A stretch of DNA of 58,448 bases, taken from NCBI GenBank assembly GCA_019416865.1, contig DXWL01000009.1, positions 1 through 58,448 of the forward strand, given 5' to 3'. The notes under the pieces were generated by a model, which searched no databases, was not told the origin of the DNA, and was given only the letters and a program-made list of their open reading frames with translations. The translations under genes and the position numbers were made by a program. Shown here piece by piece: positions 17,738-25,971 of the stretch. This DNA comes from Fusobacterium sp. (GTDB lineage: Bacteria; Fusobacteriota; Fusobacteriia; Fusobacteriales; Fusobacteriaceae). How positions within the stretch are numbered: the stretch's first letter is position 1; each line of letters starts with the position of its first letter.

Positions 17738-17884
17738 ATGAATTTTTATATAAAACTTATAATTAAAATATTGGAAAAAAGTATGACAGGACAAGACTCA
17801 GAAATACTTTATAAACTAAAAAAAGGGATTGACTTAAATTCAGCAGATAAAAAAGAACTGGAAGAGATAATAGACAATCTTTAA
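17738..17884 (+). CDS. Small protein, 48 aa, unknown function
   Basis: A 48-codon frame starts at an ATG with a strong AAAGGAGATGG site and ends in a TAA that overlaps the AAGGAGG site of the next gene (12-base gap). Residues 1-15 (MNFYIKLIIKILEKS) form a hydrophobic/basic amphipathic helix, followed by a charged helical segment (DSEILYKLKKGIDLN...ELEEIIDNL). The placement suggests translational coupling with the acyl-ACP synthetase/acyltransferase fusion. No family is recognised. A peripheral membrane regulator is possible but unproven. Confidence 0.7.
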   Translation: MNFYIKLIIKILEKSMTGQDSEILYKLKKGIDLNSADKKELEEIIDNL

Positions 17885-17896
17885 GGAGGATTTTTA

Positions 17897-20401
17897 ATGA
17901 AATTTGTAACGGATTTTAATAAAGAAGCAGTGTTTTTTAAAGGGAAAAAATATACTTATAAGGATCTTATAAGAACATCTAAATATTTTTCTTCTTTATT
18001 AAATATAGAAAAAGAAGAGAAAGCTGTACTTTTTATGGAAAACAGACCAGAGTTTATATGCAGCTTTTTTGGAATGTGGAACTGTAAAGGGATTCCAGTA
18101 AATATAGATGCAGGATATAAAGCAGAAGAACTTGAATATGTTTTAAATGACAGTGAACCAAAATATATATTTACATCAAATAAAAATCTGAAGACAGCAG
18201 AGGAAGCTGTAAAACTTTCAGGAAAAAATATAAAGATAATAAATGTAGATGAAATAGTTGTTCCTGAAAATTTTAAAGTTGATGAATATGTAATCTATTC
18301 TCCTGAACCAGAAGATATAGGGGTGCTTCTTTACACTTCAGGGACCACAGGAAATCCAAAAGGGGTAATGCTTACATTTGATAATCTGCTTTCAAATGTA
18401 GATGCTATTACAGAGATAAAACTTGCAACACCTGCTGACAGAGTTCTTGCTCTGCTTCCTTATCATCATGTTTTACCTCTTTCTATAAATCTTTTGATGG
18501 CAATACATATTGGAACTTTAGTAGTGATAATTGATGAACTTTCAGCACAGGCAATTCAAGAAGCGTTGAGAGAATACAAAATAACAATAGTAGTTGGAGT
18601 TCCAAGATTGTGGGAAATGATTCATAGGGGTATTATGGGAAAAATAAAAGCTGATAAAAAAGCTTTGATGATGTTTAATTTATGTAAAAAATTAAAGTGT
18701 GAATTTTTAAGTAAAATTATATTTAAAAAAGTTCATGAAGCTTTAGGGGGAAATATAAGATTTTTAGTTTCTGGAGGAGCAAAAATAGAGCCTTCAATAA
18801 TAGAAGATTTTAAAGTTCTTGGAATAAAAGTTTTAGAAGGATATGGACTTACAGAAACATCTCCTATCATAGCTTTTAACAGACCTGAAGATGTTCATAT
18901 TGGAACAGTAGGAATAGCTATTCCAGGAGTAAATGTAAGAATTGCAGAAGATGGAGAGCTTATTGTTAAAGGAAGAAATGTAATGAAAGGTTATTATAAA
19001 AAACCTGAAGCTACCAAAGAAGCAATAGATGACAAAGGATGGTTTCATACAGGAGATCTTGGAAAAATAGAAGATGGATATATTTCAATAGTTGGAAGAA
19101 AGAAAGAGATGATAGTTTTATCAAATGGTAAAAATATTAACCCAGCTGATATTGAAAATGAGATTTTTAAAGGAACAGACCTTATTTGTGATATTGCAGT
19201 AGTAGAACATAAAAATCACCTTCTTGCTCTTGTATATCCAGATTTTGATAAGGTAAAAGAGAGAAAGATAACAAATATTACAGAAACACTTAAATGGGAG
19301 ATAATAGACAGTTATAATGTAAAAGCTCCTGCATATAGAAAAATTCTTGAAATAAAAATTGTTAAAGAAGAACTTCCTAAAACTAAACTTGGAAAACTTA
19401 GAAGATTTATGCTTAAAGATTTCATTGAGAGAGATGAAAATGAAACAACTTCAAAAGAAACACCAAAAGAAAATAAAAATGAAATAAAAAAAGATGATAA
19501 AGAATACAGTACAAGAGAGTTTCAGGCTCTTGCAGAATACATGAAGAGAGAACATGAGCTGGAAATAACTCCTGATTCACACATAGAAATTGATTTAGGA
19601 TTGGATTCTCTTGATGTGGTAGAAATGAATGCTTTTATTGAAAAAACTTTTGGTTTTGTTGTAAATGAAGAGGAAGCAGGGGGAATAAAGGTAATAAGAG
19701 ATATTTGTGAATATATAAGAGCTCACAGCCATTATTACACAAATGAAACAGTAAATTGGAAAGATATTTTTAATGAAAAAATAGATTATAAACTTCCAAA
19801 ATCATCTGTTGTAGGATTATTCAGAGTGCTTACAGCCCCTATATTTAAATTTTATTTAAGACTATCTAAAAAAGGAATGGAAAAAATAAGCAAAGAACCT
19901 AGAATTTATGTTATAAACCATGAAAGTTTTGCAGATGCTTTTGCAGTGGGACATTTATTTACGAAAGAACAAGCAAAAAACACATATTATTTTGCAATAA
20001 AAAAACATTTTGAAAAACCAATTATGAGATATTTGGCTGACAGAGGAAATATAGTTCTTGTTGATATAAATAAAAATCTTAAAGAGAGTCTTCAAATAGC
20101 AGCAGAAGTATTAAAAGAAGGAAAAAATCTTGTTATCTTCCCAGAAGGAGCTAGAACAAGAGATGGAGAGATTCATGAATTTAAAAAATTCTTTGCAATT
20201 CTTTCAAAAGAGCTAAATATTCCTGTAACAGTGATAGGAATAGATGGTTTTTATAAAGCAATGCCTTTTGGAAGTAAGTTTCCTAAATCAGGTAAAGTTA
20301 CAGCAGAGGTATTGGGAGATGTATGTCCTGAAGAAAACAGTATTGACGAAATAGTTTCCAAATCTAAAAACATGATAGAAGAGTGGAAAAAGAAAATATA
20401 A
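17897..20401 (+). CDS. Trifunctional acyl-activating enzyme / acyl carrier / PlsC acyltransferase fusion (Aas-like)
   Basis: The 834-aa protein has three parts. Residues 1 to about 520 are an AMP-forming acyl-CoA/acyl-ACP synthetase (LLYTSGTTGNPKGV; GYGLTETSP; GWFHTGDLG). Residues about 545-620 are an acyl carrier domain with the 4'-phosphopantetheine serine S571 in LGLDSLDVVE. Residues about 655-834 are a PlsC acyltransferase with H675-x4-D680 (NHESFAD) and FPEGART. E. coli Aas joins PlsC and the synthetase in the opposite order and without its own carrier. It likely activates fatty acids, holds them on its carrier, and re-acylates lysophospholipid at the inner membrane. Substrate is inferred. 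Confidence 0.92.
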   Translation: MKFVTDFNKEAVFFKGKKYTYKDLIRTSKYFSSLLNIEKEEKAVLFMENRPEFICSFFGMWNCKGIPVNIDAGYKAEELEYVLNDSEPKYIFTSNKNLKTAEEAVKLSGKNIKIINVDEIVVPENFKVDEYVIYSPEPEDIGVLLYTSGTTGNPKGVMLTFDNLLSNVDAITEIKLATPADRVLALLPYHHVLPLSINLLMAIHIGTLVVIIDELSAQAIQEALREYKITIVVGVPRLWEMIHRGIMGKIKADKKALMMFNLCKKLKCEFLSKIIFKKVHEALGGNIRFLVSGGAKIEPSIIEDFKVLGIKVLEGYGLTETSPIIAFNRPEDVHIGTVGIAIPGVNVRIAEDGELIVKGRNVMKGYYKKPEATKEAIDDKGWFHTGDLGKIEDGYISIVGRKKEMIVLSNGKNINPADIENEIFKGTDLICDIAVVEHKNHLLALVYPDFDKVKERKITNITETLKWEIIDSYNVKAPAYRKILEIKIVKEELPKTKLGKLRRFMLKDFIERDENETTSKETPKENKNEIKKDDKEYSTREFQALAEYMKREHELEITPDSHIEIDLGLDSLDVVEMNAFIEKTFGFVVNEEEAGGIKVIRDICEYIRAHSHYYTNETVNWKDIFNEKIDYKLPKSSVVGLFRVLTAPIFKFYLRLSKKGMEKISKEPRIYVINHESFADAFAVGHLFTKEQAKNTYYFAIKKHFEKPIMRYLADRGNIVLVDINKNLKESLQIAAEVLKEGKNLVIFPEGARTRDGEIHEFKKFFAILSKELNIPVTVIGIDGFYKAMPFGSKFPKSGKVTAEVLGDVCPEENSIDEIVSKSKNMIEEWKKKI

Positions 20402-20466
20402 TATTAAAAATGAAATTTTAGAACTTTTACAGGACACATAAAAGTATAAAAAATATTGAAATATAG

Positions 20467-20495
20467 TTGACAAAACTATGGGAATAAGATATAAT
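20467..20495 (+). promoter_or_regulatory. Promoter of the cold-shock gene
   Basis: TTGACA (20467-20472), a 17-base spacer and TATAAT (20490-20495): a consensus promoter. It implies a 5' leader of about 120 bases, consistent with the long leaders of cold-shock mRNAs. Confidence 0.85.
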
Positions 20496-20623
20496 CGGGA
20501 TGTAATAGAGTAAAGGAAGTATAGATTTGAGTTACAAGTATCTTTAATAAAAATACTTATGTATCAAAGCTAATATTTATTTTTCTATTCATAACACAAA
20601 AGTATTTTATGGAGGTAATTGTA

Positions 20624-20824
20624 ATGAACGGAACAGTAAAATGGTTTAACGCTGAGAAAGGATTCGGATTCATCACTTCTGAAGAAGGAAAAGATTTATT
20701 CGTACACTTCTCTGAAATCCAAAAAGAAGGATTCAAAACTTTAGAAGAGGGAGAAAAAGTAACTTTCGAAGTTAAAGAAGGACAAAAAGGACCTCAAGCT
20801 GCTAACGTAGTAGTAGTTAAATAG
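20624..20824 (+). CDS. Cold-shock protein, CspA family
   Basis: A 66-aa single CSD domain with RNP1 (KGFGFIT) and RNP2 (LFVHFS), beginning MNGTVKWFNAEKG. It binds single-stranded nucleic acid and melts RNA structure in the cytoplasm. An upstream in-frame ATG at 20609 lies before the GGAGG site, so ATG 20624 is the start. Codon use (for example TTC, AAC, GAA) is more biased than in neighbours, as in highly expressed genes. A consensus promoter and a terminator make it a single-gene unit. Confidence 0.97.
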   Translation: MNGTVKWFNAEKGFGFITSEEGKDLFVHFSEIQKEGFKTLEEGEKVTFEVKEGQKGPQAANVVVVK

Positions 20825-20847
20825 TTCTAAACTTAAATAAATAAGAG

Positions 20848-20882
20848 AAAGGCTGATTCAATTTAGAATCAGTCTTTTTTAT
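20848..20882 (+). terminator. Rho-independent terminator after the cold-shock gene
   Basis: GGCTGATTC pairs with GAATCAGTC(T) across an AATTTA loop, followed by six T bases. Confidence 0.85.
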
Positions 20883-20956
20883 ATTTGATAAATTATTTAA
20901 AATAAAATTGTTATCATTACAAAAATAAAAAAATACTAAAAAAGTATCAAATTTTC

Positions 20957-20985
20957 TTGACAAAATTTATAAAAAATTATAGAAT
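20957..20985 (+). promoter_or_regulatory. Promoter of the ahpC-reductase operon
   Basis: TTGACA (20957-20962), a 17-base spacer and TAGAAT (20980-20985). No convincing PerR or Fur operator could be assigned in the AT-rich flank. Confidence 0.7.
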
Positions 20986-21058
20986 TGATTTATAAAGCAA
21001 ATCAAAATAATTTAATATCAAAAAATAAACAATAAGAACAGATTATGGAGGTACTTAT

Positions 21059-21619
21059 ATGTCATTAATTGGAAAAAAAGTAAGTGAGTTTAAAACAATG
21101 TCTTACCATAATGGTGAATTTAAAGAGATAACAAGCGAAGATTTAAAAGGAAAATGGAATGTATTCATGTTCTATCCTGCTGATTTTACATTTGTATGCC
21201 CTACAGAGCTTGAAGATTTAGCAGAGCATTATGAAAAATTTAAAGCAGAAGGAGCAGAAGTATATTCAGTTTCTACAGATACACATTTTGTACACAAAGC
21301 ATGGCATGATACTTCAGAAAGAATTGCTAAAATAAAATTCCCTATGCTTGCGGATCCTACAGGAAAACTTTCAAGAGATTTTGAAGTTATGATTGAAGAG
21401 GAAGGACTTGCATTAAGAGGAAGTTTTGTAATCAATCCTGAAGGAACTATTGTAGCTTATGAAGTTCATGATACAGGAATTGGAAGAGAAGCTTCTGAAC
21501 TTTTAAGAAAATTACAGGCTGCAAAATTTGTAGCAGAACATGGAGAAGTATGTCCTGCAAATTGGAAGCCAGGAAAAGAAACAATTAAACCTTCAATTGA
21601 TTTAGTAGGTAAGCTTTAA
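21059..21619 (+). CDS. ahpC: Peroxiredoxin AhpC
   Basis: This 186-aa typical 2-Cys peroxiredoxin has the peroxidatic cysteine C47 in FTFVCPTE and the resolving cysteine C165 in GEVCPANW, the same spacing as enterobacterial AhpC. It reduces hydrogen peroxide and organic hydroperoxides in the cytoplasm. The ATG follows TGGAGG. The reductase gene starts 39 bases after its stop codon in the same operon and very probably recycles it with NAD(P)H. Confidence 0.97.
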   Translation: MSLIGKKVSEFKTMSYHNGEFKEITSEDLKGKWNVFMFYPADFTFVCPTELEDLAEHYEKFKAEGAEVYSVSTDTHFVHKAWHDTSERIAKIKFPMLADPTGKLSRDFEVMIEEEGLALRGSFVINPEGTIVAYEVHDTGIGREASELLRKLQAAKFVAEHGEVCPANWKPGKETIKPSIDLVGKL

Positions 21620-21658
21620 TATTTCCTTAAAGCATAAAGGCGTGAAGGAGAAAATAAT

Positions 21659-23290
21659 ATGAATGAAAAAATATATGATGTAATAGTAATAGGCGGAGGA
21701 CCTGCTGGTTTAACAGCAGGTATCTATGCAGGAAGAGCTATGCTCGATGTTCTTGTTCTTGAAAAAGAAAGAGCAGGAGGGCAAATAAACCTTACAAGTG
21801 AAGTTGTGAACTACCCAGGGATAATTGAAACAAGTGGAGCAAAATTTGGAGATGAATTAAAGAAACAAGCTCTTGGGTTTGGAGTAAATTTTGTAAAAGA
21901 TGAAGTTGTTGCAATGGATTTTTCGAAAGATATAAAAATTATTTCAGGAAAAGCAGGTGAGTATAAGGCTCTTTCTGTAATAATTGCAACAGGAGCTTCT
22001 CCGAGAAAATTAGGATTTCCTGGAGAACAAGAATTTACAGGAAGAGGGGTTGCATATTGTGCTACTTGTGATGGGGAATTCTTTACAGGAATGGATGTTT
22101 TTGTAATAGGTGCAGGATTTGCAGCAGCAGAAGAAGCTATATTTTTGACAAAATATGCTAAAAAAGTAACAGTTATAGCTAGAGAACCTGAATTTACTTG
22201 TGCAAAATCAATAGCTGAAAAAGTATTAAAGCACCCTAAAATAGAAGTAAAGTTTAATACAGAACTTCTTGAGGCAAAAGGGGATGTACAACTAAGAAGT
22301 GCAAAATTTAAAAATAATGTTACAAATGAAATTTTTGAATATAAAGCAGAGGATGGACAATCTTTTGGAATATTTGTTTTTATAGGATACGAGCCTCAAA
22401 GTAAGATATTTAAAGAGCACATAGCTCTTGATAATTTTGGATTTATTCCAACTGATTCAAATCTTATGACAAATATTTCTGGAGTTTTTGCTGCTGGAGA
22501 TATTCGTCCTAAAAAGTTAAAACAGTTAGTTACAGCTGTGGCTGATGGGGCAGATGCTGCTATGAATATAGAAAAATATGTCCATGATTTGAGAGAAAAG
22601 ATAGGAGTAAAGAGAGAGGAAAAAGAGGAACAAAATAGTTCAAAAGCAGTTGAAAAAGAGATTGAATTTTTAGACAGCAGTTTAAAAGAACAGCTTTCAG
22701 AAATTGCAAAAAGATTTGAAAATAATATCGAACTTGTAGTTATAAAAGATTCTGCAGTAGAAAAATCTTTTGAAATAGAAGCTATGGTAAAAGAGATTGC
22801 TTCTGTATCTGATAAAATAAAATTTTCTTCTTATGAAAAAGGAGAAAATTTAGAGCTTGAAGAAAAATCTAAAGCAGAAAGATTCCCTACAGTAATTCTT
22901 TTAGATAAGAATGGAGAATTTTCAGGAATAAAATATTCAACTCTTCCAAGTGGACATGAACTAAACTCCTTTATTCTTGCTATGTATAATATTGCTGGTC
23001 CTAGACAGAAAATATCAGAAGAAAATAAAGCTAAGATAGAGCAGCTACAAAAACCTATAAATGTAAAAATAGGAATTACACTTAGCTGTAATAATTGCCC
23101 TGAAACTGTTCAATCAGTACAAAGGATAGCAGCTGAGAATAAAAATATTCAAGTTGAGATAATTGATGTTCTTACATTCAGAGAATTTAGAGAAAAACAT
23201 GAAATAATGAGTGTTCCTGCAATGGTGATAGATGATAAAGAAATCTATTTTGGTCGTAAAAATATAGATGAAGTCTTAGGTATATTATAA
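21659..23290 (+). CDS. AhpC reductase with permuted domains (TrxR domain followed by AhpF-NTD-like domain)
   Basis: Residues 1 to about 315 are a thioredoxin-reductase flavoprotein: FAD motif GGGPAGLTAG (12-21), redox pair C134-x-x-C137 (CATC), NAD(P)H-binding GAGFAAAEEA, and a second FAD motif (GVFAAGDIR). Residues about 335-543 resemble the tandem thioredoxin-fold N-terminal domain of AhpF, with its CxxC at C477/C480 (TLSCNNCPETVQ). In enterobacterial AhpF this module comes first, so domain order is reversed. Adjacency to ahpC supports electron transfer FAD to C134/C137 to C477/C480 to AhpC. Reads as intact, not as two genes. Confidence 0.9.
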   Translation: MNEKIYDVIVIGGGPAGLTAGIYAGRAMLDVLVLEKERAGGQINLTSEVVNYPGIIETSGAKFGDELKKQALGFGVNFVKDEVVAMDFSKDIKIISGKAGEYKALSVIIATGASPRKLGFPGEQEFTGRGVAYCATCDGEFFTGMDVFVIGAGFAAAEEAIFLTKYAKKVTVIAREPEFTCAKSIAEKVLKHPKIEVKFNTELLEAKGDVQLRSAKFKNNVTNEIFEYKAEDGQSFGIFVFIGYEPQSKIFKEHIALDNFGFIPTDSNLMTNISGVFAAGDIRPKKLKQLVTAVADGADAAMNIEKYVHDLREKIGVKREEKEEQNSSKAVEKEIEFLDSSLKEQLSEIAKRFENNIELVVIKDSAVEKSFEIEAMVKEIASVSDKIKFSSYEKGENLELEEKSKAERFPTVILLDKNGEFSGIKYSTLPSGHELNSFILAMYNIAGPRQKISEENKAKIEQLQKPINVKIGITLSCNNCPETVQSVQRIAAENKNIQVEIIDVLTFREFREKHEIMSVPAMVIDDKEIYFGRKNIDEVLGIL

Positions 23291-23298
23291 ATAAATTA

Positions 23299-23333
23299 AA
23301 AAATCAGACAGAAATTCTGCCTGATTTTTTAAT
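23299..23333. terminator. Bidirectional terminator between convergent genes
   Basis: AAAATCAG-CAGAA pairs with TTCTG-CTGATTTT, with A and T runs on both sides, so it can serve the reductase gene and the MATE gene. Confidence 0.85.
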
Positions 23334-24651
23334 TTTTGAAAATAGGATTTTTTAAAATTTTTATAACAAGAGGGATTACCATAATTATCCAAACAATAGG
23401 TTCAGAAATAATGATTCCAAAATATTGAGTATAGGGAACAATAAAAATTACTACAGCAATCTTTCCTATAAGTTCCAGAGAGCTTGAAATAACAGGAGTT
23501 AATCTATCTCCTATCCCCTGCATAGCATTTCTTAAAATAGATATTGCACCAGGAATAAAATAAAAAATAGTATTTATTTTTAAATATTTTTCAGCAGTGG
23601 ATATAACTTCATTTATTTCACTTCCAGTTACCATATAAATAAGTTGGGGAGCGATAGTATAACTCATAAGAATAACTATAAAACTCCAAACGGAAGTTAT
23701 CATCAAAGCTTTTATAATTCCAATTTTTATTCTTTCAGCTTTTTCAGCTCCTTTGTTTTGACCACAGTATGTTGCCATTGTAATTCCAAAGACAGCAAAA
23801 GGCAGCATAAAAAATTCTGTAAGTTTTCTTGCAGCTGTATGTGCAACAATGGTATTAGTCCCGAAAGTATTGATTGCAGTTTGAAGGGCAAAAGTTCCAA
23901 AAAATACCAATGACATCATAAGAGCCATTGAAAGTCCTGAAGCATAAAGATTTTTTAAGAAATTGAAACTAAAAGAAAAATCTTTTTTTGTTATTCTGAA
24001 CATAGGATATTTTATCTGCATATATATAAAACAAAGAATAGCAGATATTCCTTGGGAAATAACAGTTGCCCATGCTGCTCCAGTTGTTCCTGCATTTAAA
24101 ATAAGAATAAAATACAGATCAAGAAATATATTTAAAATACAGGAAATAACTAAAAAAATAAGAGGAGCGGTAATATCTCCTACAGCTCTTAAAATTCCGG
24201 CAAAAGCATTATAAAACATTGTAGCTGTTATTCCTATAAGAATTGCTCCTATATAGCCTTTAGCTTCTTTGTAAAGATAATCAGAAACATTTAAGGAACT
24301 TAAAATTTCATCTAAAAAAATAAGACTTATAAACGTAATTATTAAAGTAGTTAAAAATCCAAGAAAAATTGTTCCAGCTATAGTTTTTTTAATTTCTTTT
24401 TCATTTTTACGTCCAAACTGTTGAGCTACGATTATAGCAAAACCATTGGTAAGACCTAATAAAAAACCTATAAGAAGTGTGCTTATAGATGTTGTGGAGC
24501 CAACAGCAGCCAGAGAATTTTCTCCAAGTGTGCTTCCAACTATCCTAGTATCTGTAAGACTGTAAAAAAGTTGGAAAATATTTCCAAAACATACAGGTGC
24601 AGCAAATTTAAGCATTTGTTTTGTGGGATTTCCTTCTGTCAAATCAACCAT
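23329..24651 (-). CDS. MATE family multidrug/Na+ antiporter
   Basis: The 440-aa protein has twelve predicted membrane spans in two homologous halves and the start pattern of the DinF/NorM-like MATE group (GNPTKQMLKFAAPVCFGNIFQLFYSLTDTRIVGSTLG). It exports drugs or metabolites in exchange for Na+ or H+. Substrate cannot be predicted. It stands alone on the minus strand between terminators. Confidence 0.93.
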   Translation of the reverse strand: MVDLTEGNPTKQMLKFAAPVCFGNIFQLFYSLTDTRIVGSTLGENSLAAVGSTTSISTLLIGFLLGLTNGFAIIVAQQFGRKNEKEIKKTIAGTIFLGFLTTLIITFISLIFLDEILSSLNVSDYLYKEAKGYIGAILIGITATMFYNAFAGILRAVGDITAPLIFLVISCILNIFLDLYFILILNAGTTGAAWATVISQGISAILCFIYMQIKYPMFRITKKDFSFSFNFLKNLYASGLSMALMMSLVFFGTFALQTAINTFGTNTIVAHTAARKLTEFFMLPFAVFGITMATYCGQNKGAEKAERIKIGIIKALMITSVWSFIVILMSYTIAPQLIYMVTGSEINEVISTAEKYLKINTIFYFIPGAISILRNAMQGIGDRLTPVISSSLELIGKIAVVIFIVPYTQYFGIIISEPIVWIIMVIPLVIKILKNPIFKN

Positions 24652-24713
24652 TTTTAACCTCTTTCATATATAAAATAAAAAATATTTTCTTTTAAAACTT
24701 TAAAAGTTATTAA

Positions 24714-24742
24714 ATAAAAAAACCGGCTAAAAACCGGTTTTT
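24714..24742 (-). terminator. Terminator of the rplU-prp-rpmA operon
   Basis: On the minus strand AACCGG and CCGGTT arms pair around a TTTTAG loop and are followed by TTTTTTT. Confidence 0.85.
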
Positions 24743-24760
24743 AAATACATTATTTTTTAA

Positions 24761-25045
24761 TTATTTCTCAGCGTAAACTGATACTTGTTTTTTGTCTTTT
24801 CCTAATCTTTCGAATTTTACATATCCGTCAATTAGAGCAAATAATGTGTGATCTTTTCCTTCTCCCATGTTTACACCAGCATGGAATTTGTTACCTCTTT
24901 GTCTGATGATGATGTTTCCAGCTTTAACAGCTTCTCCATCATATTTCTTAACTCCTAGGTATTTAGGATTAGAATCTCTTCCGTTTTTAACAGAACCTTG
25001 TCCTTTTTTGTGGGCAAATAATTGTATATTTAATGTAAATAACAT
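24761..25045 (-). CDS. rpmA: 50S ribosomal protein L27 (bL27) with cleavable N-terminal extension
   Basis: The 94-aa protein has the L27 core AHKKGQGSVKNGRDSNPKYLG. It begins with the extension MLFTLNIQLF before A11. In Staphylococcus the same type of extension (ending in FF or LF before A) is removed by the cysteine protease Prp so that the mature N terminus can reach the peptidyl transferase centre. The prp gene lies immediately upstream. Start ATG directly abuts the prp stop, with GGAGG inside the prp end. Confidence 0.97.
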   Translation of the reverse strand: MLFTLNIQLFAHKKGQGSVKNGRDSNPKYLGVKKYDGEAVKAGNIIIRQRGNKFHAGVNMGEGKDHTLFALIDGYVKFERLGKDKKQVSVYAEK

Positions 25046-25381
25046 TTAAATTTCCTCCTTCTCTACAAGCTTTATATTTTTAGGATAATCTTTTGATAAT
25101 TGTCTCACAATTACCATCATGCTTTCTAAAAGAGTGTGCACTTCTCTTTCTTTACCTTTCAGATCCATATCTGCTAAATCTACAGAAAGCAATCCGTCAG
25201 ATGATATTTCGAATCTTGGATAGATATCTAAAACATCTTGAAATCCTCCTAGAGGAAATTGCAATGCAGTAGAAAGTGCTGCACACACAATATCTGAACC
25301 ATATTCGTCATATTCTGCATGGCCGACAGCTTTATAACTAATAATTCTGCCGTTTTTTCTTAAAACTTCAACCTTTGTCAT
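25046..25381 (-). CDS. prp: Ribosomal-processing cysteine protease Prp
   Basis: This 111-aa protein (YsxB family) has the catalytic histidine H21 in VGHAEY and cysteine C33 in DIVCAALS, matching the His/Cys pair of Staphylococcus aureus Prp. It cleaves the N-terminal extension of L27, which is present here. It lies between rplU and rpmA in the standard rplU-prp-rpmA order, four bases after rplU, and its stop directly abuts the rpmA start. Confidence 0.95.
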   Translation of the reverse strand: MTKVEVLRKNGRIISYKAVGHAEYDEYGSDIVCAALSTALQFPLGGFQDVLDIYPRFEISSDGLLSVDLADMDLKGKEREVHTLLESMMVIVRQLSKDYPKNIKLVEKEEI

Positions 25382-25385
25382 TTAA

Positions 25386-25697
25386 TTATGCATTGATTGC
25401 TGTAACTTTGATCTCAGTGAAAAGTTGTCTGTGACCTTTTTTTCTGTGATTTCCAGTTTTTGGCTTGTATTTGAAGTTAACAACTTTAGCCCCTTTACCT
25501 TGGCTTAATACCTCTACAACAACTTTAGCTCCTTCAACTACTGGAGTTCCAACTTTTACATCTTCTCCATTAGCAACTAAAAGAACATCAGTTAATTCTA
25601 CAGATTCATTAACTTCAGCATTAAGCTTTTCAACTCTTAAAATATCACCTTCTGTAACTTTGTACTGTTTACCACCAGTTTTTATAACTGCGTACAT
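25386..25697 (-). CDS. rplU: 50S ribosomal protein L21 (bL21)
   Basis: The 103-aa protein starts MYAVIKTGGKQYKVTEGDILRVEKL and ends with HRKKGHRQLFTEIKV, the L21 pattern. A longer open frame reaches 25754, but that part overlaps the leader hairpin. The GGAGGTG site precedes ATG 25697, which gives the standard length. It leads the rplU-prp-rpmA operon. Confidence 0.97.
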   Translation of the reverse strand: MYAVIKTGGKQYKVTEGDILRVEKLNAEVNESVELTDVLLVANGEDVKVGTPVVEGAKVVVEVLSQGKGAKVVNFKYKPKTGNHRKKGHRQLFTEIKVTAINA

Positions 25698-25724
25698 TCT
25701 AACACCTCCAAAAGTCTTAATCGC

Positions 25725-25753
25725 TGATGATAGGTTGCTGATGACCTTCATCA
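25725..25753 (-). promoter_or_regulatory. Leader hairpin of the L21 operon (candidate ribosomal-protein leader)
   Basis: In the transcript, TGATGA-A-GGT pairs with ACC-TA-TCATCA around a CATCAGCA loop, about 28 bases before the rplU start and about 13 bases after the predicted -10. It has no T run, so it is not a terminator. L21 operons in Firmicutes carry an autoregulatory leader; an analogous role is inferred. Confidence 0.55.
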
Positions 25754-25768
25754 TGCGTAATCTAGATT

Positions 25769-25797
25769 ATAATACTATACTTTTTATTATAAGTCAA
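25769..25797 (-). promoter_or_regulatory. Promoter of the rplU-prp-rpmA operon
   Basis: On the minus strand TTGACT (25792-25797), a 17-base spacer and TATTAT (25769-25774). Confidence 0.75.
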
Positions 25798-25902
25798 GGG
25801 ATTTTATATAAAATTAGAAACTTTTTTTGAAAAAATTTTTTAAAACTAGTGTGCTGATTGAAAACATGAGGGCTGACGAAAAACAAACAAAATAAAAAAA
25901 TA

Positions 25903-25931
25903 TTGATTTTTAATTTGGATAAGGTTATAAT
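25903..25931 (+). promoter_or_regulatory. Promoter for tcdA
   Basis: TTGATT (25903-25908), a 17-base spacer and TATAAT (25926-25931), about 40 bases before the start codon. Confidence 0.7.
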
Positions 25932-25971
25932 TTCTTTATTGAATTAGTAAAAAATATAAACAGGAGTATTT

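Noticed and set aside
20883..21058. PerR or Fur operator upstream of ahpC
   Set aside because: A few AT-rich near-matches exist (for example TTGTTATCATTAC near 20910), but none is convincing against this base composition.
25465..25830. Plus-strand open frame over rplU
   Set aside because: Antisense to L21 and the leader; serine/threonine-rich shadow without a start signal.
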